This document shows positions 1-7,002 of a stretch of DNA of 29,889 nucleotides, in pieces (the first letter of the stretch is position 1; every line of letters starts with the position of its first letter). The notes under the pieces are model-generated. The model was not told the origin of the DNA, ran no database searches, and saw nothing but the letters and a program-made list of their open reading frames with translations. This DNA comes from CAYOSU01 sp964406735 (lineage in GTDB: Bacteria > Bacillota > Clostridia > Christensenellales > CAMQZB01): NCBI GenBank assembly GCA_964406735.1, contig CAYOSU010000018.1, forward strand, positions 1 to 29,889. Direction: 5' to 3'. The position numbers and the translations under genes were made by a program.

Positions 1-65
1 GCCTAAGCAATTTTGTATTCAGGTTGTTCAGGTCATCCGATCAGCTTTTTGGTTTAGATTATGGA

Positions 66-2495
66 TTAAGCGTTAACCGTCTTATTCCAGGTCTTCTCGA
101 ATACGGAGAATGCTCTGTCAACGTCATAAGCTTCAGCCATAAGCTCTGTAGCCTCTTCAAAAGAGTTAGCAGCGTTGATGATATTAACGAAGCTTATATT
201 GATGATCTTATCAGCATTAGCTTTAACGTTAGCCGTCGTCGTGATCTTTCCGGATTCAGAACCAGTCGTGAAGATATGAGCAGCTTCGTTCTCGATAACG
301 TCAACGATTGCGTTGTAAGCAGCGTTCGTCTTAGCCGTAGCTATAGCAAGATCAGCAGCAGAGTAATTTTCAGCCGTGAACTCTTCAGCGATCAAAGCGT
401 CGAGCTGAGCGATAACTTCAGCCTTGTGAGCTTCGAATGCGAGGGTGTAATCGATCCAGCCCTTGTACTCAGCAACTACCTGTGCAACAACTGCTTCGTC
501 ATAATCATTAGAGATTACAAGGATATCAGCGATTGCAAAGTGTTGAAGTTGAGCCGTAGTATTTCCGAAGAAGTCTTCACCGGAAGAAACACCGTATACG
601 AGTGCATTGAGCTTAGTATAAACAACAGGCTCCTTAGCATAGTCTTCGATGTTGACATAGTTAACTACTTCGTTCAAAAGGTCAACAGTCTTGTTCATTG
701 CAACCAAAGCCTTGATAGCGGTATCGAATTTCCGAACATTAGCACCAAGGTTAGTCTTATCTGCTTCGATTTCCACAGCGAACGAAGAGCCGTAAGTGTC
801 TTTGAGCTTGCTGTAAGCTTCATAAGCCTGGTTGGTCAAAGCCTTAACTTCTGCGTTGGAGATGAACTTAGCAACAGAATCAGCAGACGTTGTCGCATAG
901 ATTACTTTGGAAACATTATTTGTGATAGCCTGGTTGTAAGCGCCTACAGCACCGTTGATAAGTTCCTTCGCAGCAGCAACTTCAGCATTAGCAATAGCAG
1001 TTAATGCACTCTGGTAATTAGTCCAGTTGCCATCAGTACTAGAACCAGGGTACTCATTCTCAGTAACGAATGCGTCGATAGCCTTGAAGGAATTCATTGC
1101 ATTCGTATCGTTAACATTGAACGGAGCAACACCATAAGTGGTCCAGTTAGCAGCCTCAACAGCAGCAGTCCAACCAGCAGCGAGCTTTTCAGCCTTTTCA
1201 GCAGCAGCCATAGCATCGTCCTGAGCTTTGAAGAAAGCAGGAACAGACGTTGCCTTATCAGCATCAGCGCCCATTTCAGAATTGTAAAGACCAGTGCCAG
1301 GAACTACCGTATAAGTAGGATTGGTGTAATATGCCTTCTGTGCATCAGAAAGTGCTTCATAACGGTTCTTTGCGAGGTTGTAACGAGCGAGATTGCCAGC
1401 TTCGGTTTCAGCAACAGAAGTGTTGACGTCGCGGATAACGTTCATATCGTATGCAGAGAGACGATATTCAGTTCCGTTCTTAACGGTGAACGTGAAATTG
1501 CTATTTGTGCAATCTTCGATAGCAACCGTGTTGTCTTCGTCGATAGCTTCATAGCTTGCAGCTTTCGTGATAACTACGGTGTATTCATAAGCACCCTCAA
1601 CGCTGTTGTTATAAGAAGCAACAGGAACGAGGTATGCAGCATAACCAGAACCAAGGTTCAATTCAGTAGTAGTCAAGCCCACAACAGAGAAGTTAGCGTT
1701 CGTACCAATTACAACTTGGGTTCCAGCAGCGCCAACAACAGGCTTGGTTTCGTTCTTAGGATCAGAACCAACCTGCAATACTGTGTCGAAAATAGTAAGC
1801 TCAGCAGCTTTCTTAGCAACGGTCATAGTAGCTTCTACTTCGTACTCAACGGTCTCAGCAGCAGCGATTCCGAATTCAGCGAAATTAACGCCAGCATCCG
1901 TGATCGTAACCAAAACAGAAACGGTGTATGTACCTGCATTCGTTACAGGGAGTATATATCCGATCTGCGTAGTACCAGTAAACGCAGACATGGTTTTGCT
2001 CGAAGAGCTGTAGTAAACAGGATAGAACGTTCTATCGCCATAAGCACCAGAAGAATAATCAGCCGTAGCAAGCGTTGCAGCGCCTTTGGTAACGTTAGAG
2101 CCAACACCTGCGCCACCTTCATAATCTACAGAGGTGATCTTTACAGAAACGGTGAGATTCTTAGGAAGAGCCTTAGCAGTTCTCAAGATAAAGCCGTTTA
2201 CATCACCATAAGCAGCAGCAGCACCAACGAAGGTGATACCGTAGTTTTCAGAAAGCTTTTCAGCGTCTGTCTTCTCGGCAGGCGTGGGGTTCTCGGAAGG
2301 CTGAGTCGTTTCAGAAGGCTGCGTGGTCTCCGAAGGATTAGTCGTTTCAGAAGGCTTAGTCGTTTCGGAAGGCTTTGCTGTCTCAGAAGGCGACGGAGAA
2401 GGATCCGGCGTTTCCTGCTTACAAGCAGCCATTGTCAGCACCATTGCAACTACGAGAATTGCAACAACTGCCAAACGTAAAACTTTGTTTTTCAT
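66..2495 (-). CDS. Large secreted lipoprotein with PSETT-repeat linker
   Basis: An 809-residue protein with a lipoprotein signal: positive N-terminus (KNK..R), hydrophobic core at about residues 5-22, and a lipobox ending in AAC with the lipidated Cys at residue 25. A Pro/Ser/Glu/Thr linker follows (about 28-75), built from repeated PSETTx hexapeptides, probably spacing the folded part from the membrane. Residues about 85-340 look beta-rich (two possible Ig-like modules). About 365-809 is rich in Ala, Lys and Glu with helical periodicity. I recognise no catalytic motif. The start is backed by GGAGGT at 2501-2506. The stop TAA is at 66-68, so the gene is complete. The choice of a few Ala, Thr and Asn codons looks strongly biased, which suggests high expression (inference). 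It is monocistronic as far as the window shows; the 65 bases downstream hold no clear terminator. Role unknown: surface adhesion, polymer binding or envelope structure are all possible. Confidence 0.85.
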   Translation of the reverse strand: MKNKVLRLAVVAILVVAMVLTMAACKQETPDPSPSPSETAKPSETTKPSETTNPSETTQPSETTQPSENPTPAEKTDAEKLSENYGITFVGAAAAYGDVNGFILRTAKALPKNLTVSVKITSVDYEGGAGVGSNVTKGAATLATADYSSGAYGDRTFYPVYYSSSSKTMSAFTGTTQIGYILPVTNAGTYTVSVLVTITDAGVNFAEFGIAAAETVEYEVEATMTVAKKAAELTIFDTVLQVGSDPKNETKPVVGAAGTQVVIGTNANFSVVGLTTTELNLGSGYAAYLVPVASYNNSVEGAYEYTVVITKAASYEAIDEDNTVAIEDCTNSNFTFTVKNGTEYRLSAYDMNVIRDVNTSVAETEAGNLARYNLAKNRYEALSDAQKAYYTNPTYTVVPGTGLYNSEMGADADKATSVPAFFKAQDDAMAAAEKAEKLAAGWTAAVEAANWTTYGVAPFNVNDTNAMNSFKAIDAFVTENEYPGSSTDGNWTNYQSALTAIANAEVAAAKELINGAVGAYNQAITNNVSKVIYATTSADSVAKFISNAEVKALTNQAYEAYSKLKDTYGSSFAVEIEADKTNLGANVRKFDTAIKALVAMNKTVDLLNEVVNYVNIEDYAKEPVVYTKLNALVYGVSSGEDFFGNTTAQLQHFAIADILVISNDYDEAVVAQVVAEYKGWIDYTLAFEAHKAEVIAQLDALIAEEFTAENYSAADLAIATAKTNAAYNAIVDVIENEAAHIFTTGSESGKITTTANVKANADKIINISFVNIINAANSFEEATELMAEAYDVDRAFSVFEKTWNKTVNA
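2289..2390 (-). repeat. 18-bp tandem repeats coding PSETTx hexapeptides
   Basis: About five copies of an 18-base unit encode PSETAK, PSETTK, PSETTN, PSETTQ, PSETTQ and a final PSEN. They lie directly after the lipidated Cys of the large lipoprotein. Such repeats can change copy number by slippage, which would change linker length but keep the frame. Confidence 0.8.
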
Positions 2496-2760
2496 AAACT
2501 ACCTCCAATTAAATTGAATAGTTTGTTTTCATTTTTTTAATCATTTTTTACACGACAAAATGACCATGTCCCTCCCAAGCTCACCACAAACTCAAGGTAC
2601 ATCGTCTATCGCAATATCATTTTATCACAGTTTGCACACCTTTTGCTACCGTAAATGTTAAATATTCAACGATTTTGGTTAAAAATACAATGAATTTTTG
2701 AAAAACCCACAGTTTTTGAGTGCGGGAAGGGGATTTTGGCGTAAAAAATTGACGAGGAAG
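2496..2760. other. Intergenic region upstream of the lipoprotein gene
   Basis: Apart from the ribosome binding site GGAGGT (2501-2506, minus strand) I see no convincing promoter pair, RNA gene or ORF here. An AT-rich stretch around 2610-2690 on the minus strand could hold the lipoprotein promoter, but no -35/-10 pair with good spacing stands out. Confidence 0.4.
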
Positions 2761-2830
2761 CAATCCGACAGGAGCCTCCTTTGTGTAAAGGGAGGTGGCA
2801 CGGCGTCAATCGCCGTGACGGAGGGATTGT
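2761..2830 (+). repeat. Two-hairpin repeat element, left copy
   Basis: About 70 bp bounded by a short inverted terminal repeat, CAATCC at the left and GGATTG at the right. Inside are two hairpins: a CCTCC-TTT arm pairing with AAAGGGAGG around a GTGT loop, and CACGGCG pairing with CGCCGTG around TCAAT. The element begins immediately after the DUF559 stop codon and could also end its transcript. A related copy in opposite orientation lies at 3296-3351. The pattern resembles REP/MITE-like dispersed hairpin repeats of gut Clostridia (from memory, not searched). Confidence 0.7.
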
Positions 2831-3202
2831 TTATCCTTTTTCTTCAATAACCCGCCGTTTAACTTCTTCGTCTATGCGCAAACAAACGCCTTCAAAATTT
2901 TGATTTACTTCGTTATCGCCGAATCGAATTACTTTAATTCCAAGGCTTTCAAAATAGGCACTTCTTTCAGAATCTTTAATTATATTTTCTTCCGTATAAT
3001 GTTGTGAGCCGTCAAGCTCTACAACAAGCTTTGCTTTGGCACAATAAAAGTCAGCAATATAATTGCCGATGATCTTTTGTCTCGAAAAGCGAATCGGATA
3101 CCGCCGTAAGCACTCATACCAAAGACGCCGCTCTTCTTTCGTCATTTCATTGCGCAGCTGTTTTGCGTATTTAACTAATCCTTTATTGTGTTTTGGTCGC
3201 AT
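2831..3202 (-). CDS. DUF559 endonuclease-fold protein (Vsr-like)
   Basis: 123 residues, the usual size of stand-alone DUF559 proteins, which belong to the PD-(D/E)xK nuclease superfamily near Vsr mismatch endonucleases. Visible family marks: N-terminal KQLRNEMTKEERRLW helix (15-28), the RFSRQKIIGNYIADFYC strand with Asp51, then VVELDGSQH (60-68) with Glu62 and Asp64, and the late GIKVIRFGDNEV strand (88-99). Substrate is unknown; DNA cleavage is inferred from fold only. A good promoter sits upstream (3220-3248) and AAAGGA precedes the ATG. Inverted copies of a hairpin repeat lie on both sides with their conserved GAGGGATTGTT ends facing the gene, which suggests either a mobile unit or a REP-associated nuclease. 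Confidence 0.85.
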   Translation of the reverse strand: MRPKHNKGLVKYAKQLRNEMTKEERRLWYECLRRYPIRFSRQKIIGNYIADFYCAKAKLVVELDGSQHYTEENIIKDSERSAYFESLGIKVIRFGDNEVNQNFEGVCLRIDEEVKRRVIEEKG

Positions 3203-3219
3203 AATAATTCCTTTTTTCT

Positions 3220-3248
3220 ATTACACCAACTGTTTTGCGTTTATTCAA
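3220..3248 (-). promoter_or_regulatory. Promoter of the DUF559 gene
   Basis: Minus strand -35 TTGAAT (3243-3248), 17-base spacer, -10 TGTAAT (3220-3225), followed by AAAAGGAATTATT and the ATG at 3202. It resembles sigma-A promoters. The 5' leader would be very short, about 10 bases. Confidence 0.6.
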
Positions 3249-3295
3249 TAGCGTAGTTGAAATTTTATGTTTTATAAGGTTGGTTTTTATTAGAA

Positions 3296-3351
3296 CAATC
3301 CCTCAGTCTGCTACGCAGACAGCTCCCTTTACACAAAGGAGCCTTTCATAT
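3296..3351 (-). repeat. Two-hairpin repeat element, right copy (inverted)
   Basis: Read on the minus strand it has the same order as the left copy: GGCTCCTTTGTGTAAAGGGAG, a second hairpin (GTCTGC/GCAGAC, different in sequence from the left copy but in the same position), then GAGGGATTGTT. The outer CAATCC end found in the left copy is missing. Conserved hairpin one plus a compensated, variable hairpin two suggests selection on structure. Confidence 0.7.
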
Positions 3352-3485
3352 GGTTTGCTCGTTATTATTAGAATTTTTAGGCAGTATATTTGTACCCTTA
3401 CTCTTATCATAAAGATTCTGCTTATTATTAGACTGCGGCGGAAGCATTCCCCCGCCCGACGGATTGTGGGGAGCGTTTTTTCGGA

Positions 3486-4421
3486 TCACAATTTTTTCCA
3501 GCAGGTGGTCTTCATAAAGCTTTTTATCGGCGTCTCTTTATCTTCGTAATAATCTACGAGCATCGTTTTGAATTCGGAGACGGATCTTTCGGGTATGACG
3601 AGAAGACCCTCGCCGTTCGAGATCAAAAAATGATTGGCAAAAATGACTGCGGCACGCTTATTGCCATCGTTGAAAAGCTGCGCTTTCATGCAATAAAGGC
3701 AAAGGTCGATGGCTTTATCGATCGCCGCTCCATCGCCGCAAACTATCTCGTCGATACATTCACGGACAACAGGCTCTATCGGGAGAGGGGGAACGTAGCT
3801 GCTGCCGCCAATAGCGACGGAGACAGCCCTTATTCTGCCGCCGTTTTCGTAGAAGCCTTCGTTTACGAGCTTTGCGATACGACAAAGGACGTAATAGTCA
3901 GACCTTGCCGCCAAAACGCCTTTGTCGAGTATGAACTCCCAAGCGTGCTTTAAGTTGAGTATCTTCTGCACGTCGGTAGCAGTCATATCGTACACCTTGC
4001 CGTTGTCGATTATCGTTTCCGTCTGCGGAAAGGTCGTCGCAACCCCCTCGAGCACAGCTTGGTCGTATATGCAGGACTTCATATTGGCACGGGCAAAGTA
4101 CAAATTTTGCTCTACCTTTTGCGAAAGCTCGCTCGACGAGTAACCGAGCTCTAAAAGGCTTTTTTCGACCGCTCGTATGCGTTTTTTCAGTCCCCTCGCC
4201 TCTTTGGCGTTGCGGAGAAGGGTATCATACAGCGTGTCGCTATACGAACCAACGTACGTAGACGTCAGCTTGCCGTTCTCACGCTTCCTTATATATAGGT
4301 ATTTGCCGCTTTTGTTTTCTTTTATCTCGGGCGTACCGTCATACGGCACTAATTTAAGCCGAGCGGAAAGCTCCGCCCTTTGGCGCAGTAATTCCTGTAC
4401 GTTATCAAAGCTATTCGTCAT
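3486..4421 (-). CDS. Fic-family protein with Gln in place of the catalytic His
   Basis: 311 residues. The C-terminal half is a Fic domain: core motif QLFNDGNKR at 248-256, followed by a helix (AAVIFANHFLISNG) as in Fic/Doc proteins. The canonical motif starts with His (HxFxxGN(K/G)R), so the base that drives AMP or phosphate transfer is Gln248 here. An upstream YDQAVLEG segment (119-126) occupies the place of the inhibitory (S/T)xxxE(G/N) helix, with Glu125 kept. Residues 1-95 form a separate domain with a beta-hairpin (KYLYIRKRENGKLTSTYVG) and a basic helical hairpin (RNAKEARGLKKRIRAVEK) that could bind nucleic acid (inference). AAGGAGAG precedes the ATG. It is monocistronic, controlled by a four-repeat operator-like region, with no separate antitoxin or repressor gene next to it. 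I recall Gln variants of this type in other Fic proteins, so it may be a subfamily rather than a dead gene. Confidence 0.85.
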   Translation of the reverse strand: MTNSFDNVQELLRQRAELSARLKLVPYDGTPEIKENKSGKYLYIRKRENGKLTSTYVGSYSDTLYDTLLRNAKEARGLKKRIRAVEKSLLELGYSSSELSQKVEQNLYFARANMKSCIYDQAVLEGVATTFPQTETIIDNGKVYDMTATDVQKILNLKHAWEFILDKGVLAARSDYYVLCRIAKLVNEGFYENGGRIRAVSVAIGGSSYVPPLPIEPVVRECIDEIVCGDGAAIDKAIDLCLYCMKAQLFNDGNKRAAVIFANHFLISNGEGLLVIPERSVSEFKTMLVDYYEDKETPIKSFMKTTCWKKL

Positions 4422-4432
4422 ACTCTCTCCTT

Positions 4433-4531
4433 TTTAGGGAACTTTTTTGAGATTATTATACGTAAAAGTTCCCTAAAAATCAAGCGTTTAGGGAACTTTT
4501 CAACATTTTTTCTCATCAAAAGTTCCCTAAA
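4433..4531. promoter_or_regulatory. Four-site operator array (two identical dyads) of the Fic gene
   Basis: Four perfect copies of the 14-mer TTTAGGGAACTTTT or its complement: 4433-4446 (+), 4464-4477 (-), 4487-4500 (+), 4518-4531 (-). They form two inverted pairs. Each pair has exactly 17 bases between arms, and 9 bases separate the pairs. Copy two fills the promoter spacer, copy one lies in the leader just before the ribosome binding site, and the -35 lies between the two dyads. This strongly suggests binding sites for a dimeric regulator that blocks the promoter. Confidence 0.85.
4455..4483 (-). promoter_or_regulatory. Promoter of the Fic gene
   Basis: Minus strand -35 TTGATT (4478-4483), 17-base spacer, consensus -10 TATAAT (4455-4460). 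The spacer is almost wholly one copy of the 14-mer operator repeat. AAGGAGAG precedes the ATG at 4421. Confidence 0.8.
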
Positions 4532-4556
4532 AGTTAATTTTGGCGGTTTTAAGGTC

Positions 4557-4585
4557 AAAAAAACGGCGGATAAATTTTACCGCCG
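4557..4585 (-). terminator. Rho-independent terminator, second of a pair
   Basis: On the minus strand CGGCGG pairs with CCGCCG around an AT-rich loop and is followed by seven T. It resembles the hairpin at 4703-4726 and probably backs it up, insulating the Fic promoter from popT transcription. Confidence 0.65.
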
Positions 4586-4702
4586 ACAGAGCAAAGCGAG
4601 CCGAGCAAAAACTCAAACAACAGCGGCGTTGTCGCTCTCAAAATTGCGTTTGAAAATAGCCCAAGCCGTGTTTTGCCGTCTTTATCCTTATAATATATGC
4701 AA

Positions 4703-4726
4703 AACGGCGGATAAAACTCCGCCGTT
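4703..4726 (-). terminator. Terminator of the DUF368 gene
   Basis: AACGGCGGA pairs with TCCGCCGTT around a six-base loop, 13 bases after the DUF368 stop. The minus strand continues TTTT then GC. Confidence 0.65.
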
Positions 4727-4738
4727 AAAAATTCGTAC

Positions 4739-5626
4739 TTATTCGGTTTTTTTCGCTCGCTTTTCCGCTATCTTGGTGAGGGCGAATGAGGCTATCGCAA
4801 AGAGGACGAGCAGGGCTATTGCGACGAAGCCTTCCGCATTGAACTCAAAAGTTCTCTGGTAAAGGCAGGGTATCGAGCCGATGCAGAAGCCGAGTATTGC
4901 GTAATAGGACGTTACGTAGAAGCGTTCGAGAAGTCTCGTTATGACGAACGAGAAAGCGAAGAAGCCTATGACGACGCCTACCGCAAAGGGCAGAAGTATG
5001 CCGACGTTATACCAAAAGATCGTGAAGTCGAAGATAGTCGCTACGCTTGAGAGTACGACTTTATAGCCGCCCATCAGCATCAGCACCAACGAGCCCGAGA
5101 TGCCGGGGATTATCATCGTGCCAGCAGCTACGAAGCCGAACAGCGTGAACAGCAGGACGGTTTGAACGCTTATATCGACGCTATCCATCTGCTCGAAGTC
5201 GCCGAATATTTTGAAGTACGCCAAAACAAGCGAGAAGCAGAGCGTTATTGCAAAAGCGACAAAGGCAGGCGCTTTGGGCTTTTCTTTCTCGTTAGCCTCT
5301 TTGAAAAGCTGGGGCAAAGTGCCTATGATAAGCCCCATAAAAGAGAAGCAGGTCGCTACGACGTAACGCTCGAAGAAAAAGGAGAGCACGACGGCGAATA
5401 TGAGTACGCCGAGAAGTACGCCTACGCCGAACGGGATCAGAAAGGCAAGGTCGTCTTTGAGCTTTTCCCACTTTTTGTTCCTGATATTGGGGATAAGATC
5501 CCCTACAGCCGAGACCAAACGCTCGTATTTGTTGGTTATGACGGCGATCGTGCCGCCCGATAGCCCCGGGACGACGTTCGCCGCGCCCATGCCTATTCCG
5601 CTTAATATGACGTTGAGATAGCGCAT
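4739..5626 (-). CDS. popT: DUF368 membrane protein, polyprenyl-phosphate transporter
   Basis: 295 residues with about eight hydrophobic segments. The family signature is at the N-terminus (GIGMGAANVVPGLSGGT, residues 11-27) and its internal echo follows at about 165 (GTMIIPGISGSLVLMLMGGY). DUF368 proteins have been reported to recycle undecaprenyl phosphate across the cytoplasmic membrane (PopT), which supplies the lipid carrier for peptidoglycan and other wall polymers. The role here is by family membership. Length is normal. The start is preceded by AAGAGGG. The promoter (5709-5737) lies back to back with that of the divergent PP-loop gene, and the roughly 75-base leader contains a GTTTCGG/CCGAAAC hairpin (5660-5686). 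Confidence 0.9.
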   Translation of the reverse strand: MRYLNVILSGIGMGAANVVPGLSGGTIAVITNKYERLVSAVGDLIPNIRNKKWEKLKDDLAFLIPFGVGVLLGVLIFAVVLSFFFERYVVATCFSFMGLIIGTLPQLFKEANEKEKPKAPAFVAFAITLCFSLVLAYFKIFGDFEQMDSVDISVQTVLLFTLFGFVAAGTMIIPGISGSLVLMLMGGYKVVLSSVATIFDFTIFWYNVGILLPFAVGVVIGFFAFSFVITRLLERFYVTSYYAILGFCIGSIPCLYQRTFEFNAEGFVAIALLVLFAIASFALTKIAEKRAKKTE

Positions 5627-5708
5627 AAAAATACCCTCTTCAAAAAAAATTACGGTCAGGTTTCGGAGAAAACGCTTCCCCGAAACGGCGTTTACTTTTT
5701 ATAAACAC

Positions 5709-5737
5709 ATTTTAATGTAAAACAGTTGCAAAGTCAA
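5709..5737 (-). promoter_or_regulatory. Promoter of the DUF368 gene
   Basis: Minus strand -35 TTGACT (5732-5737), 17-base spacer, -10 TAAAAT (5709-5714). Its -35 directly abuts the -35 of the plus-strand promoter, so the two polymerase sites overlap. Confidence 0.65.
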
Positions 5738-5754
5738 CGGAAAGAAAGTAAAAT
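5726..5754 (+). promoter_or_regulatory. Promoter of the PP-loop gene (leaderless arrangement)
   Basis: -35 TTGCAA (5726-5731), 17-base spacer, -10 TAAAAT (5749-5754). Only six bases (AAAGCT) separate the -10 from the ATG at 5761, so transcription would begin at or next to the start codon. No Shine-Dalgarno sequence is placed correctly. Confidence 0.55.
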
Positions 5755-5760
5755 AAAGCT

Positions 5761-6486
5761 ATGGACGAAAGACAACTGCTCGGCGGCGTCAGAAAGGCGG
5801 TCGAGGATTTTCAACTTATCGACGACGGCGACAGGATAGCCGTAGGGGTGTCGGGCGGCAAGGACAGCCTGACGCTTTTGTATGCGCTCGCAAAGCTCTC
5901 ACGCTTTTTGCCTAACAAGTTCGAGCTTGTCGCTATTATGGTAGACCTCGGCTTCGAGGAGACGGACAGGGCTAAGATCGAGGAAATACGTGCCTTTTCC
6001 GAGAATCTGGGCGTGACGCTCCACGTCGTGCCGACCGATATAGGCAAAATCGTGTTCGACGTGCGCAAGGAAAAATGTCCGTGCAGTCTGTGCGCTAATC
6101 TTCGCCGCGGAGCACTCAACAGGGCGGCAAAAAACCTGGGCTGCAACAAAGTAGCACTCGCACACTCGACGGACGACCTCATCGAAACGATGCTCCTATC
6201 ACTCGTTTACGAGGGCAGGTTTTCGACGATCCCCGCAGAAAGTTATCTGACAAACGTAGGGCTTTTCGTCATAAGACCGATGATGTACATCGACGAAAAG
6301 GACGTTATCGCCTTTTCAAGGGAGTTCCCGATACTCAAAAACCCTTGCCCTGCGGATAAGCATACGAGGCGGCAGTACGTTAAAGAGCTGGTCGCTCAAA
6401 TAGACAAGGACACTTCCGGCGGCAGGGAGAGAATGCGCCGCGCAACGATAGAACTCGCTAAAGAGAATTGGAAAAAGAACAGATAA
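5761..6486 (+). CDS. TtcA-like PP-loop ATPase (tRNA thiolation family)
   Basis: 241 residues. The PP-loop SGGKDS (31-36) binds ATP and adenylates the substrate. CPCSLC (Cys106, 108, 111) and a later Cys196 in NPCPAD fit the three-Cys iron-sulfur arrangement of TtcA, which makes 2-thiocytidine at position 32 of some tRNAs. AHSTDDLIETML (134-145) is the usual helix after the second Cys region. The protein is shorter than E. coli TtcA, as is common in Firmicutes homologues, so the exact tRNA target is not certain. The gene has its own promoter, possibly gives a leaderless mRNA, and overlaps the following sigma factor gene by 19 bases. Confidence 0.85.
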   Translation: MDERQLLGGVRKAVEDFQLIDDGDRIAVGVSGGKDSLTLLYALAKLSRFLPNKFELVAIMVDLGFEETDRAKIEEIRAFSENLGVTLHVVPTDIGKIVFDVRKEKCPCSLCANLRRGALNRAAKNLGCNKVALAHSTDDLIETMLLSLVYEGRFSTIPAESYLTNVGLFVIRPMMYIDEKDVIAFSREFPILKNPCPADKHTRRQYVKELVAQIDKDTSGGRERMRRATIELAKENWKKNR

Positions 6487-6992
6487 ACAGCTTAATAACC
6501 TCTTGCGGTCAAGGAGACGAGGAGGCAATGGAAACGCTTTATAGGGGAGTAGGCAAGCTCGTCTATGCTTTCGTTATGTCCTACGTCGGGTCAAAAGAGA
6601 CCGCCGAGGACGTCCTGCAGGAGACTTTTTTGAAGCTTTACCTGAAACCTAAGGTCATGACCGACAAGGACAACGGACTTGCGTATATCATGACGATCGC
6701 ACGCAACGTCTCGCTGAATACCTTGCGCAAGAGTAAACGCCAAACGCCTTCAAGCGACGAGGATATCGTCTTCTTCGGCGGGCAGGAGACGAGAAGCGTC
6801 GACGAGCAGTCGGTCATCAACGAGGCGTTATCACGACTAACTCTTGAGGAGCGAAAAATATTTGTTCTGAGCAAGGCATACGGCTTTACATTCAAGGAAG
6901 TCGGACAGATCGTCGGCATGTCGGTCGCAACGGTAAAACGACGGGCAAAAGTCATCAAGAACAAGCTGAAAGAGTACGCCGACGAGGAATAA
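6468..6992 (+). CDS. ECF-type RNA polymerase sigma factor
   Basis: 174 residues, normal for ECF sigma factors. Region 2 is at about 18-88, with the polymerase-binding/-10 segment SKETAEDVLQETFLKLY and AYIMTIARNVSLNTLRKSKR. Region 4 is at about 118-168, with LTLEERKIFVLSKAYGFTFKEVG and the helix-turn-helix MSVATVKRRAKVIKNKL that reads the -35. The start is TTG at 6468 inside the end of the PP-loop gene, with weak AAAGAGA close upstream. The overlap suggests translational coupling. The next gene encodes a single-pass membrane protein that is probably its anti-sigma factor. Its regulon and signal cannot be read from the sequence. Confidence 0.88.
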   Translation: MEKEQINSLITSCGQGDEEAMETLYRGVGKLVYAFVMSYVGSKETAEDVLQETFLKLYLKPKVMTDKDNGLAYIMTIARNVSLNTLRKSKRQTPSSDEDIVFFGGQETRSVDEQSVINEALSRLTLEERKIFVLSKAYGFTFKEVGQIVGMSVATVKRRAKVIKNKLKEYADEE

Positions 6993-7002
6993 ATGCGGAA
7001 AA

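Noticed and set aside
24..1004. 326-residue plus-strand open frame
   Set aside because: It is antisense to the large lipoprotein, Ser/Val/Asp-rich in a way expected from a shadow frame, and has no ribosome binding site.
2761..3351. DUF559 and its flanking repeats as an insertion sequence
   Set aside because: There is no transposase, no clear target-site duplication, and the right repeat lacks the outer end; described as gene plus repeats instead.
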